DNA of 64,000 nucleotides from Sulfurovum sp. FS08-3 (GTDB lineage Bacteria; Campylobacterota; Campylobacteria; Campylobacterales; Sulfurovaceae): NCBI GenBank assembly GCA_000830175.1, contig JQIS01000009.1, positions 1 to 64,000 of the forward strand, read 5' to 3'. Shown piece by piece: positions 25,661 to 35,375 of this stretch (position 1 is its first letter; each line of letters starts with the position of its first letter). The notes under the pieces were generated by a model. It saw only the letters and a program-made list of their open reading frames with translations, ran no database searches and was not told where the DNA came from. The position numbers and the translations under genes were made by a program.

Positions 25661-28516
25661 TTAAAAAAACTTCAAAGCTTCATCAAACTCATAGTGTTCA
25701 ACGAGCTTTTTTATTGCTTCAAAGCGTTGCGTCTCTTGGGTATCGAGTGCGTAAAGTTCTATCTTCTGAATTATATCAGAACATTTTTTAGGTTCCATGA
25801 GTTCTAAAGCATCTTTAAGATTTTTAAAGAGTTCATTTTTGAGTTTTGCATCAATGGGTGCTTTGGGACTCTCTATCTTTTGGGTTTTTAGGGGAAGTTT
25901 GGTGTTGAGTTCATGGAGTAGAGTGTGTAACTCGTGATGAAAAGCTTCCAAATAGTTATTGCCGTTGGGTTGTTCAAGTTTTTGGCACAGCTCATAGAGT
26001 CGCACAGCTCCAATACTACCGCTAAAGCCTTTGAGTGTATGGATGGTTCGCTTGGCGGTATCATCAAGGGAGTCAATGGTAACGTTTTGGTAATCGTCTT
26101 GAAAATTATGAAGCAGTTTAAGATAGAGCGTTTGATTGCCTCCTAGATAAGCCAAGCCTTTGGATGTATCGATAGAGCCAAAGGCGGGGATAGAGACTTT
26201 TTGGGGAGTCTCTAGGGCGTGTGATGTTTCGTTGGTTTTGGGCGTTAGGTAGGTTAAGAGTATATCGTAGAGCTTATCAATCTCGATGGGTTTATTCAGA
26301 TGAGCATTCATGCCCACTTCGAGACTTTTTTGGATATCTTCATGCATAGCGTTGGCAGTGAGTGCTACGATGGGAATATCGGTGTCTATTTGGCGAATGA
26401 GTTGGGTGGCTTTGTATCCATCCATGATGGGCATTTGAATATCCATCAAGATAAGTTCGTATTTGTTGGGATTGGCTTTGTATTTTTTGAGTGCCATTTG
26501 ACCGTTGGTAGCACTATCGATAAGAATACCGCTAGGTTCAAGCAGTCCAAAGATAATCTCTCGATTGGTTTCATTGTCGTCGGCTAGTAAAATATGCGAA
26601 CCTTTAAGGGTGGCAATAGTGTGCAATTGTGCATTTTTGTCGCTTGGACGCTGATGGGTTGTCCCCAAAAAGGTATCAACAAGTAGATTGTAGAGGTTGG
26701 ATGGATTGATAGGTTTGTACAAAAAGGTCTCAAACCCCAAATCCTTTAACTCCTCAATCCTTGATTCATGGTGGTAGGTATTGATCATAATAGCAATAGG
26801 AGTCTTTTGGAGAGATTTTAGGGTCTCAATGGTTGTAGGTGTAGCAAGATGCCAATCTACAAGAGTGAGGTGATAGAGTGTAGGGGTTTGCTGGGCGTGT
26901 TCTATTGCTTCTTGGAGTGTTGGGAGAGCGGTGGAGTCTATGCCAAAACGTTGGAGTGTGCCTTGAAGAATGGTTTGCCACTTTGGATGGTTATCGACAA
27001 CTAAAATCTTTTTATTCTCAAAATTTTCAAAGGTTTGAGGGGTATCTTTGGGGAGAAGTTCGATTTCAAATATAAAACGACTCCCCTTGCCGTATTGGCT
27101 CTCGACCCAAATATTCCCTTTCATAAGCTCGGTAAGTTGTTTGGAGATGCTTAGCCCCAATCCCGTGCCGCCGTATTTGCGTGTGGTTGAGCTATCGGCT
27201 TGGGTGAAGGAGGTGAAGAGCTTGGATTGTTGCTCGTTCGTTAGCCCAATGCCCGTATCGCTTACCTCGAAACGCACACGATTGTTGGAAGTTTTTGCGA
27301 TAGAGAGGGTTATTTCCCCTTTGTCGGTAAATTTGACGGCATTGCTCATAAGATTGGTAAGGATTTGGGCAATACGAAGCGAATCACCGTAAAATATTTT
27401 GCCTAAATTGTTATCGTAATCGACAAACAGTTCAAGATTTTTCTCATCAATCTTAAACTCCACAAGCCCTACAACGCTATCGACAAGTGCAAAAAGATCA
27501 AAATCAACCTTTTCGATAGTGAGTTTACCCGCTTCGATTTTAGAAAAGTCCAAAATGTCGTTGATAATGCCCAAAAGTGTTTTGGCACTGTTGTCGATTT
27601 TTTGGATATAGTTGCGTTGTTTGGATGTTAGCTCAGAGGACAAAGCAAGGTGTGCCATGCCGATAATGCCGTTCATGGGGGTGCGAATCTCATGGCTCAT
27701 ATTGGCCAAAAATTCCGATTTGGCTTGGGTTGCCTTTTGGGCTTTGTTTTTCTCGCAAATCAAATCACGACTCTGTTTTTGGATAGTATCAATCATGTGG
27801 TTAAATCCACGGCTCAAAATCCCAAACTCATCGTTGCTGTGCTTCTTGATTTTGATGTCGTAGTTGTGATTGATGGAAATCTCCTCCATTATATCAGTAA
27901 GTTTGTAGATGGGAGCGGTGAATATTTTTTGAAGTTTGATGGATACAAGGTGGCTCAAAACGATGACAATCAAAGCAATCAAAAGCAAGACAAGCAAAAT
28001 CTCTTGTTTGGCTTGTTGTATTCCTTTGGTGTCGGATACGAGTATCGACGTTGCCAAATAGTCGTTATCCAAAAAGAGATGGGTGGCTACGATGAGATAG
28101 TGTTGGTTTTTGTAAACAAAGGCTTGGGTGGTTTGGCGGTTGGAGTAGTCAAGATGTTTTTGGACAAGATGCAATAGTTCGTGTTTGTCTGCGTTGGTTT
28201 GGATATAAGCCGCAAACTCTTTTTCATCTTGATAGACAAAAGCAGCACTAATGTTTTGATTTTCTTTGAGCGATGCAAGTAGGGTTTGTGCGCTATCTTT
28301 TTGCTCAAATGAGATAGAAGCGATGAGATTTTTGCCCATAATGCGTGAGAGATTGATGAGTTGTTGGGTATCGACTTCAACTTTTTTGTAGGATACATAG
28401 CTCATGATTCCAAATGCCGAAAGAAGCATCGTTGTAATAGCGACGGTGTTGAGAATCAAAATAAATTTATTGCGGATAGAAAAGAATCTTTTGGGGCGTG
28501 GACGAGTCTCTATCAT
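25661..28516 (-). CDS. Hybrid sensor histidine kinase: CHASE8-like-HAMP-HisKA-HATPase-REC-REC-Hpt
   Basis: A 951-residue BarA-like kinase. TM1 is about residues 18-42 and TM2 about 172-195. Between them is a periplasmic domain with the CHASE8 pattern ([17 protein letters not shown], then [17 protein letters not shown]), the sensor type of YfiN/DgcN. HAMP follows to about 250, then HisKA with His275 in [12 protein letters not shown], then HATPase ([31 protein letters not shown]). REC1 (about 508-625) is divergent, with VDNH for the acidic pair but Asp kept in [11 protein letters not shown]2 (about 645-765) is canonical with [13 protein letters not shown]. The C-terminal Hpt has [12 protein letters not shown]. 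Phosphate probably flows His275, REC2, Hpt, then the downstream receiver. Confidence 0.92.
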   Translation of the reverse strand: MIETRPRPKRFFSIRNKFILILNTVAITTMLLSAFGIMSYVSYKKVEVDTQQLINLSRIMGKNLIASISFEQKDSAQTLLASLKENQNISAAFVYQDEKEFAAYIQTNADKHELLHLVQKHLDYSNRQTTQAFVYKNQHYLIVATHLFLDNDYLATSILVSDTKGIQQAKQEILLVLLLIALIVIVLSHLVSIKLQKIFTAPIYKLTDIMEEISINHNYDIKIKKHSNDEFGILSRGFNHMIDTIQKQSRDLICEKNKAQKATQAKSEFLANMSHEIRTPMNGIIGMAHLALSSELTSKQRNYIQKIDNSAKTLLGIINDILDFSKIEAGKLTIEKVDFDLFALVDSVVGLVEFKIDEKNLELFVDYDNNLGKIFYGDSLRIAQILTNLMSNAVKFTDKGEITLSIAKTSNNRVRFEVSDTGIGLTNEQQSKLFTSFTQADSSTTRKYGGTGLGLSISKQLTELMKGNIWVESQYGKGSRFIFEIELLPKDTPQTFENFENKKILVVDNHPKWQTILQGTLQRFGIDSTALPTLQEAIEHAQQTPTLYHLTLVDWHLATPTTIETLKSLQKTPIAIMINTYHHESRIEELKDLGFETFLYKPINPSNLYNLLVDTFLGTTHQRPSDKNAQLHTIATLKGSHILLADDNETNREIIFGLLEPSGILIDSATNGQMALKKYKANPNKYELILMDIQMPIMDGYKATQLIRQIDTDIPIVALTANAMHEDIQKSLEVGMNAHLNKPIEIDKLYDILLTYLTPKTNETSHALETPQKVSIPAFGSIDTSKGLAYLGGNQTLYLKLLHNFQDDYQNVTIDSLDDTAKRTIHTLKGFSGSIGAVRLYELCQKLEQPNGNNYLEAFHHELHTLLHELNTKLPLKTQKIESPKAPIDAKLKNELFKNLKDALELMEPKKCSDIIQKIELYALDTQETQRFEAIKKLVEHYEFDEALKFF

Positions 28517-28520
28517 GGGG

Positions 28521-30926
28521 TTAAAATCTTCCTTCTATGCAAATATGATAGCTTCTTCCGTTGTAACCAAAAGGGGATTCTGGGGGATAGGGAAGCGAAC
28601 CTTGGGTGCTGTAAAAATCACTTCCTGTATCGCCCCATCTATCGGGATAGACATCAAATAGGTTTTTTGCTCCTATGCTAAGATTGAAACGTGCATTGAT
28701 TTGATAGGAAAACTCCACATCGCTTACCCATTTGGCATCAAAGCGATACAAATCCTCACCCAAAACCGATGCGTACCCCCCAAAACGTTTGAGATTAAAC
28801 GCCAAAGCCCAATCGCCTTGTGTGAGTTGTGTATAGAGCGAAAGTATATGTTTGGGTTGTCCTGAAGTGATGCGTTCTTTGGTGAGCGTATCGATAAGTA
28901 TCCCCTCCCCTGCTGCTCCCAAAATAGAGGGAGCGGTATTGATTTGGGTTATTTGAGTGTTATTGTAGTGGTAGGCTAGATTGGTTTTGAGCAAAAGATT
29001 GTTGTCAAACTTATGATGATAGTTAAGACGCACATCGACTCCGTCGGTTTGAGTGCCAATAGCATTGGTAAAATAGCGAGCCTTTGTGACGTTGTAGCTA
29101 TCAAGTATCGCTTGAACTTGGGGTGAAATGCTCCCTGAAATATTGCCCGTAAGCAAGATACGATCATCAATAGCATTGTAGAAGTAGTCGGCACTCAAGG
29201 AGAGATTGGAGATGGGTTGATAGACAAATCCAAAGGTGTAGTGTTGCGATATTTCAGGCTTCAACTTCACCGCTCCCAAATCCCTTGCTACAGGACTATC
29301 AACCCCAAAGCTTCCAATTTGATTGAGTCCATTGACAACGTACTCTGTGGTGGTTGATGTAAAATAGGATTGTGAAAGCGAGGGGGCCCTAAAGCCTGTA
29401 TTGAGGCTTCCATGAAACATAAGCGATTGCGTGGGTTTGTAGAGTGCGGAAAATTTCCCATCAAAGGTATTGCCAAAGTCGCTGTAGTGTTCAAACCTCG
29501 AAGCTACTTCAAGTGTTAGATTAGGGCGAGGATTAAACTTGGCATCGATATACAAACCCACATTTTCACGGTGAGCATCCACCTCATTGCTAGGCAAAAA
29601 TCCAGGGAAACCTTGCGCACCTGCGTTGTTGCTAAATTCACCTAAACGGTACGAGTCGGGTTCTCCTTTGTAGATGGTGTAGTGTTCTTTGCGGTACTCT
29701 ATCCCTCCTGCAAGAGTGAGAAGCTCTAAATTTTTGGAGAGATCCAGATTGATAACTTGTTGCCGATAGGAGGTACCACCGCTATCAAAGGAGGTGGGAG
29801 AGCTATCGCCTAGTGAGTCGTTGAGGCTGTTGTGTACATAAAAATGGAAGTTATTGTAACCGTTGGTGTAGCTAAGATCCCACTTGATGCCGTTTTGGAG
29901 TCTATCTTTGATACCCAAACTCAAAGAGTAGTCCAAAATCTTAGGGGCAATATGGGGCAAAAATCCATCGGGGTAAAGAGTAGGATTGTTTCTATCCTCT
30001 ATAGGAAGTCGAAAAATAGCACCCGCCTCGCTCTCTCGCTTGTTGAAGATACCGTGAGCGTAAAAGGTTGTTCCGTTTTGTGCAATCATTTCGCTGTTGA
30101 GTGCAAGGAGAATGTTTTGAGCCTCTGGGTCTCCATAGTGCATGGTGATAGGATTGGCAAGAGCATTTCTGGGGTCGCCTTGTGCATAGAGGTCTCGTAA
30201 ATCTGCTCCTGCACGATTGGTTTTTTGGTTGTCTCTAAACTCTGCTGTGATATTGATAAATCCATCGTAGGGCAACGGGGTTGAGTAGAAAATATCGGTT
30301 TGTTTGGTCTTCCCGTCCCCTTCGTGGGTTTGGGCGTAGGTGGTGCTTATGCGGTTTTTGTGACCGTATCCTTTGAGTATGACATTAATCACTCCCGCAA
30401 TAGCATCTGAGCCGTATTGTGCCGCAGCACCGTCACGAAGTATCTCAATGCGTTCGATAGAGGCTACGGGAATGGTGTTGAGATCAACACTCGATGAGCC
30501 TCGTCCGATGCTGTTATTGACATGAATAAGAGAGCTTTGATGGAGTCGTTTGCCATTGATAAGGACAAGGACTTGATCAGGATTGAGTCCTCGTAACGTA
30601 AAGGGTTTGGAGTGATCCGTTCCATCTTTGATACTTGCACTGGGGTAGTTAAATCCCGCAATGTATTTTTGGAGTATTTCGCTAAGCTCCAATGAGCCAC
30701 TTAGGTGTATCTGTTGGGTTGTAATGACATCAATAGGCACATCGGAGTACATGGTATCACGTTCACCGCTTCGTGAGCCAATATCGGCTTTGAGTTCGGT
30801 TTCGGTAGCAAGAAGCTCTTCGAGAGATTTGTGGTAATACTTTTCGCTTTGCGGGGTAGTTTTGGGGGCTGGATAGAGCAATTGGGTTGCTAGTAGGGAT
30901 AGAAATAGATATTTTTTGGTTTGCAT
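28521..30926 (-). CDS. TonB-dependent outer-membrane receptor
   Basis: An 801-residue receptor with signal peptide. The plug (about residues 55-170) has [32 protein letters not shown] and [22 protein letters not shown] barrel rich in aromatic strands follows, ending in the outer-membrane insertion motif ending [10 protein letters not shown] (terminal Phe). Ligand cannot be read from sequence; the plug resembles receptors for siderophores or other organic ligands. It overlaps the YfiR-like gene and lies 4 bp from the sensor kinase, an arrangement suggesting it acts as a sensor input or as the transported target of the signalling operon. Confidence 0.9.
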   Translation of the reverse strand: MQTKKYLFLSLLATQLLYPAPKTTPQSEKYYHKSLEELLATETELKADIGSRSGERDTMYSDVPIDVITTQQIHLSGSLELSEILQKYIAGFNYPSASIKDGTDHSKPFTLRGLNPDQVLVLINGKRLHQSSLIHVNNSIGRGSSSVDLNTIPVASIERIEILRDGAAAQYGSDAIAGVINVILKGYGHKNRISTTYAQTHEGDGKTKQTDIFYSTPLPYDGFINITAEFRDNQKTNRAGADLRDLYAQGDPRNALANPITMHYGDPEAQNILLALNSEMIAQNGTTFYAHGIFNKRESEAGAIFRLPIEDRNNPTLYPDGFLPHIAPKILDYSLSLGIKDRLQNGIKWDLSYTNGYNNFHFYVHNSLNDSLGDSSPTSFDSGGTSYRQQVINLDLSKNLELLTLAGGIEYRKEHYTIYKGEPDSYRLGEFSNNAGAQGFPGFLPSNEVDAHRENVGLYIDAKFNPRPNLTLEVASRFEHYSDFGNTFDGKFSALYKPTQSLMFHGSLNTGFRAPSLSQSYFTSTTTEYVVNGLNQIGSFGVDSPVARDLGAVKLKPEISQHYTFGFVYQPISNLSLSADYFYNAIDDRILLTGNISGSISPQVQAILDSYNVTKARYFTNAIGTQTDGVDVRLNYHHKFDNNLLLKTNLAYHYNNTQITQINTAPSILGAAGEGILIDTLTKERITSGQPKHILSLYTQLTQGDWALAFNLKRFGGYASVLGEDLYRFDAKWVSDVEFSYQINARFNLSIGAKNLFDVYPDRWGDTGSDFYSTQGSLPYPPESPFGYNGRSYHICIEGRF

Positions 30927-31438
30927 TACTCATCTCCTTTGATAATCTCTTGGGCAATAGCCAATAGCGGTGCTTGAATTTTGATATTGGAGTATTGGGC
31001 GGTTTTGTGATTGATGACGAGATGGGGCTTTTGCATCACAAAAGAGAGCTGAACAATACCGCCTCTTTGCGCAAAGCCTCTTTGGGTGCCGATGGTGAGA
31101 ATAGAGTTTTTGATGGCATACAAAATAACCTTTTGAATCTCTTGTTGATTCTCAAGAGCGACAAACAAAATATCGGTTTGACCTATCTCTTCGAGGCGTG
31201 TGATGTATTGGATTTCGACCGATTTGCCGTCTATTTTTTTCTTTTTGTAGAGCCTATTTAAGAGATCACCAAAGGGGTTATTGCCAATAATGGTTATGCG
31301 AAAGAGATGCTCTTTGGGATGGTTCCATTGTACAAATTGAGCCAATCTGCCGATGAAAACAGCTTGAAGGTCTCGTTCTTGATTGGAGGCTAAGAGCAGT
31401 AGATTGAGCGACAAAAAAGCAACGATTATTTTTTTCAA
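30926..31438 (-). CDS. YfiR-like periplasmic protein (DUF4154)
   Basis: A 170-residue exported protein. Signal peptide MKKIIVAFLSLNLLLLAS is followed by a YfiR/DUF4154 domain: RDLQAVFIGRLAQFVQWN near the N-terminus, FRITIIGNNPFGD, ITRLEEIGQTDILFVA, and SILTIGTQRGFAQRGGIVQLSF. YfiR is the redox-sensitive periplasmic repressor of the CHASE8-type diguanylate cyclase YfiN. This protein lacks Cys in the mature part, so disulfide control is not expected. It opens the four-gene operon and its stop shares a base with the start of the receptor gene. Confidence 0.88.
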   Translation of the reverse strand: MKKIIVAFLSLNLLLLASNQERDLQAVFIGRLAQFVQWNHPKEHLFRITIIGNNPFGDLLNRLYKKKKIDGKSVEIQYITRLEEIGQTDILFVALENQQEIQKVILYAIKNSILTIGTQRGFAQRGGIVQLSFVMQKPHLVINHKTAQYSNIKIQAPLLAIAQEIIKGDE

Positions 31439-31927
31439 CTTTTTGCCCTTTTAAAAACAAACTCTCGTGGCAATGGATTCTTGAAAACTTTAGAAGCAAT
31501 TTAGCTCTTTGGAATACCTATAAAATCAACTGCGAATTGTAAACTTTTAGCAAATTGTAGCTTGTTTTTGGTTAGGAGATACTTTAAAGATACCAACTAG
31601 AGCCTTGCATGTAAAAATTATCCTATTGGAATGTGTCATTGCAAACAAAGTGAAGCAATCTCAAACATTCTGGATTGCTTCGTGCTTCGCAATGAGTGGC
31701 TCAAAGATGAAATGTTGGACGAAGTGCGTAATATTAGTGAATGCACAACGATGCCCCCTACCCTGCCGTTACATCTTCGCTTTTTTTCTTGAAGTACTCT
31801 TTATCGACACGGCACAAGGGACAAGATGCGGAGGAGCTTGATAGTTTGCTCGGGTTTAATGTATGATTTGTGTAGATAGGGATGGCTTTAGCCGAACTTG
31901 CAAGTTTTAAAGATTAGTATAGATTTA
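31439..31927. other. Non-coding gap of 489 bp
   Basis: It separates the leftward YfiR operon from the leftward pheST genes. It contains the inverted repeat pair at 31637-31694 and a half palindrome near 31885. No convincing ORF is present; the frame at 31605-31841 runs through the repeat and lacks an SD. Confidence 0.6.
31637..31694. repeat. Inverted pair of cattgc...gaagcaatc repeats
   Basis: Left copy 31637-31660 and right copy 31673-31694 are in opposite orientation and share cattgc and gaagcaatc at their ends with a variable middle, separated by 12 bases. The unit resembles a small dispersed repeat seen in intergenic DNA of many bacteria. A hairpin would form on transcription. Confidence 0.65.
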
Positions 31928-34267
31928 TTATCTTAGCAAAGCCCCGTGTTTCTCGTGGAGTTTGGCAAGTATCTGTTGCATCAATGTCTCAATCTCGCTA
32001 TCTTGCAAAGTTTTTTCCATGGATTGGATAAAAAATCGTAACGTCACACTTTTGTTGCTTCCTAAAGCCTCATCTTGATAGATATCAATCACATAATAGT
32101 CTTGAAGTAGGAGAATATTGAGTTGTGCGATGCTATCCATTAAGGGTTTGAGCGAAATTTTTTCATCGACAACGACACTAAGGTCTTTGTAGGTGCCTTG
32201 GTAGTTGGAGATTTTGCGTGCATTGATATGTTTGGGCATAATAGCATCAAAGTCAATTTGAGCGATAAAGGTATCGTAGAGGTCAAAATCCTCTTGGACG
32301 CTAGGGTGAAGTCTGCTTAGATAACCCGCCACTTTGCCTTCTATAATAATATCGGCACTTTGGTAGGGATGGATAAGTCCATTTTGCGTTGTTGTGGGCA
32401 CAAGCTCAAATTTACCTATTGCGTTGGCAAGTTTATCTACGAACGATGCAAAATCAATAGGAGTGGGTTTGGCAATATTGATAATGCTCTCCCTAGAAAC
32501 CGCACCGCTAAAGATGAAGCTAATCACCTCTTTTTCCTTTCGATTTTCATCAAAAATTGCACCAATCTCAAAGAGTGCTAATGATTTTTTATTGTAATTG
32601 ATATTTTTTTGTACAATTTCAAGCAAATTTATCATCATTGTCGTTCTAAGGGTATCAAGCGTATCAATGATAGGATTAAGAAGTCTTAGCTCCTCTTTGA
32701 TGGTGACAAAACCGTATTGTGCCAATTTGGTAGCGTCGCTAAAGGCGTAGGTAAGGACTTCGCTAAAGGTCGCTCCCACGCAACGATTGCGGATAATTTT
32801 TCTAGCTTGATACTGCGTAGTTGCATCGTTCAAATAGGCTACTTCGGTGAAACTAAGGGGCTTAGAAGGGATATTATCAATCCCCACAATACGCACTATC
32901 TCTTCGGTAATGTCGTAAATATTGGTAACCTCTTGCTTGAAAAAGGGAACAGTACACATAAAAATATCACCTTTTCGTTCATCAATGATAAACTCAAGTG
33001 CTTTTAAGATACGCATAGACTCTTTTTTGGGTATCTCCATACCGATAATATCGCAAATTTCACGATTGCTTATCTCTAGTGTAATAGGCTTTTGGTTGGA
33101 GCAAATATCCAACGTACCATTTACAAAGCGTACCGAAGTGTTGTCTTCTAGGAGCTTAATGATATATTTTATCCCCAATTCAAGCTCAGGCTCACTCCCT
33201 CGTGAAGCGTTGTAGTATAGATTATCGGTGAGCCTATCGCTACCCGATACAGCGTCCACCAAAAGCTTAGGATGAATATAACTCGCCTCAATCACAACTT
33301 TAGTCGTCTCATCATCGGCAATCGTATCGGTGGCTTGATAAACCCCCAAAGTAGAAACGACTCTATCGTTACCCAAAACCTCTACAATACCTTTGTGACG
33401 TGAGGAGAGTTCGATAGCTACAGTATCTTTGGCATCTTTAAAAACCTCTGCTTTGTAGCCTCTTAGGAGGACTCCTGTCGAGTGTGTGGTGTATTGAAGC
33501 AGACTATCAAGTTTGCCTCGTGGCTCAATCCCTGCAAAAGCCAAACGTATTTGAATTAAGAGATTATTGTGTACATCTTTGCACGTCGCCAAAGTATAGC
33601 TCAAATCGGCGTGTAAAAAATCTTTCATATCGACAGTAGCGACATCATTGATATGCAAATCTTTCTCTATTGCATGAGGTTTGAAATCAAAACCCATCAA
33701 TTTACGCTTGAGGGCTACACTCAAATCTCTCGCCACACCTCGAATACTGAGTGCATCGCCTCGATTGGCAGTAAGTTCGAGTTCAATAATCGTATCACTA
33801 ATAGCCGTATAATCATTAAGAGGCTTTCCTGCTACCAGTTTGCCAATGGAGTCATCTAGTATCAAAATTCCATCATTAAGCTTTGGCAATCCCAATTCAC
33901 TTGCCGAACAGACCATACCAAAACTCTCAACCTCACGCAACACAGCAGGTTTGATTTCAAAATCATCGCCCATCTTTGTCCCAATAGTCGCCACCGCTAC
34001 AAATTTGGCATCTACCACATTGGCTGCCCCACACACAATCTGTACGGGTTGCTTAGCTCCAATATCAATGATACAGACGTTGAGTTTATCGGCATTGGGG
34101 TGTTTGCTACACGATTGAATCTCGCCTACCACTACACCCTTAGGCACAAGGTAGCGTTGCATACTATCGACTTCCAAACCAATGGCGTTAAGCGTTTTGT
34201 AAATATCCTCATCGCTTATTCTATCCAAATCAACAAATTCACTTAACCAACTTCTTGTAATAATCAT
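31928..34267 (-). CDS. pheT: Phenylalanyl-tRNA synthetase beta subunit
   Basis: A 779-residue subunit with the usual domain series: N-terminal [15 protein letters not shown], tRNA-binding OB domain ([19 protein letters not shown]), B3/4 editing domain ([21 protein letters not shown]), B5, catalytic-like core and C-terminal anticodon-binding ferredoxin fold ([19 protein letters not shown]). It charges tRNA-Phe with PheS as a heterotetramer. Length is normal for Campylobacterota. It overlaps pheS by 4 bp. Confidence 0.96.
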   Translation of the reverse strand: MIITRSWLSEFVDLDRISDEDIYKTLNAIGLEVDSMQRYLVPKGVVVGEIQSCSKHPNADKLNVCIIDIGAKQPVQIVCGAANVVDAKFVAVATIGTKMGDDFEIKPAVLREVESFGMVCSASELGLPKLNDGILILDDSIGKLVAGKPLNDYTAISDTIIELELTANRGDALSIRGVARDLSVALKRKLMGFDFKPHAIEKDLHINDVATVDMKDFLHADLSYTLATCKDVHNNLLIQIRLAFAGIEPRGKLDSLLQYTTHSTGVLLRGYKAEVFKDAKDTVAIELSSRHKGIVEVLGNDRVVSTLGVYQATDTIADDETTKVVIEASYIHPKLLVDAVSGSDRLTDNLYYNASRGSEPELELGIKYIIKLLEDNTSVRFVNGTLDICSNQKPITLEISNREICDIIGMEIPKKESMRILKALEFIIDERKGDIFMCTVPFFKQEVTNIYDITEEIVRIVGIDNIPSKPLSFTEVAYLNDATTQYQARKIIRNRCVGATFSEVLTYAFSDATKLAQYGFVTIKEELRLLNPIIDTLDTLRTTMMINLLEIVQKNINYNKKSLALFEIGAIFDENRKEKEVISFIFSGAVSRESIINIAKPTPIDFASFVDKLANAIGKFELVPTTTQNGLIHPYQSADIIIEGKVAGYLSRLHPSVQEDFDLYDTFIAQIDFDAIMPKHINARKISNYQGTYKDLSVVVDEKISLKPLMDSIAQLNILLLQDYYVIDIYQDEALGSNKSVTLRFFIQSMEKTLQDSEIETLMQQILAKLHEKHGALLR

Positions 34268-35256
34268 CTAAATTGCTCCAATAAACGCATATCCCCTTCA
34301 TACAAAGAGCGTAAATCTGGGATTTGATGCAATAGCATCGCAAAGCGTTCAATCCCCAAACCAAAAGCATAACCGCTCACATCTTTATAGCCAACCGCCT
34401 CAAAGACATTGGGATCAACGATGCCGCATCCCAAAACCTCAAGCCAACCCGTTTGCGAACAGACCCTACACCCCTCGCCTTTGCAAAAGATACATGAGAT
34501 ATCGACTTCAGCACTGGGCTCGGTAAAGGGAAAGAAGCTAGGACGAAAACGCACATCAACATCGCCAAACATATACTTCAAAAAATCGGTAAGAATCGAT
34601 TTGAGATTGGCAAAGCTTACCACTCCTTTTTGATCCACCACCAATCCTTCGATTTGGTTAAACATAGGCGTATGGGTGATGTCATAATCTCGCCGAAAGA
34701 CACAACCTGGGGCAATCATACGAATAGGAGGCTGTTGCTTCTTCATCGTGTGGATTTGTACGGGTGAAGTGTGGGTACGCAACAACTTTCCATCGGCAAA
34801 AAAGAAGGTATCTTGCATATCACGAGCGGGGTGATTTTTGGGTAGATTGAGGGCTTCAAAGTTGTGAAAATCATCCTCGACCATAGGACCCACCTCCACG
34901 GAGAAGTTAAGTGCGACAAAATAGTCAATAATCTTATCCATGGTTTCAACAAGCGGATGAAGTGAGCCTTTGTTGGAGATATTGGAGTAGAGCGAAACGT
35001 CAATTTTTTGCGTTTGCAGCATCTGTTCTATCTCAAGCTTTTTGATTTTGGCGTAGTGCGTATCAAAGAGGGCTTGGAGTTGTTCTTTGAGAGTATTGAG
35101 ATTTTGTGCAAAATCTTTTTTCTCTGCGGGTGGGACATCTTTGAGCTTTGCAAACTCTTGGGTTAATATCCCCTTTTTGCCAAAAACTTCTACCCGTACC
35201 TTTTCAAGGGCTTCAAGGCTAGAAGCATCTATAATCTTCTCTTCTAAAGCTTTCAA
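34264..35256 (-). CDS. pheS: Phenylalanyl-tRNA synthetase alpha subunit
   Basis: A 330-residue class II synthetase catalytic subunit. An N-terminal coiled coil is followed by [16 protein letters not shown], motif 2 ([20 protein letters not shown]), [13 protein letters not shown] and motif 3 ([17 protein letters not shown]). It contains an unusual but family-typical Cys-rich insertion [12 protein letters not shown] that probably holds a zinc. It is followed by pheT with ATGA-type overlap. Confidence 0.96.
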   Translation of the reverse strand: MKALEEKIIDASSLEALEKVRVEVFGKKGILTQEFAKLKDVPPAEKKDFAQNLNTLKEQLQALFDTHYAKIKKLEIEQMLQTQKIDVSLYSNISNKGSLHPLVETMDKIIDYFVALNFSVEVGPMVEDDFHNFEALNLPKNHPARDMQDTFFFADGKLLRTHTSPVQIHTMKKQQPPIRMIAPGCVFRRDYDITHTPMFNQIEGLVVDQKGVVSFANLKSILTDFLKYMFGDVDVRFRPSFFPFTEPSAEVDISCIFCKGEGCRVCSQTGWLEVLGCGIVDPNVFEAVGYKDVSGYAFGLGIERFAMLLHQIPDLRSLYEGDMRLLEQFR

Positions 35257-35375
35257 AATAACCTCATTGTTTTGATTTTTTCAATTTGTAGTAGATTTTA
35301 TCCAAAAAGTACTAAGAGAGAGGTTTGAAGGTGTCGATTAAATCTATCGGCAAGGGGGGCTACCCTTACACTTGC

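Noticed and set aside
31605-31841. A 78-codon frame on the plus strand
   Set aside because: It runs through the inverted repeat, has no SD and an amino-acid composition typical of chance frames.
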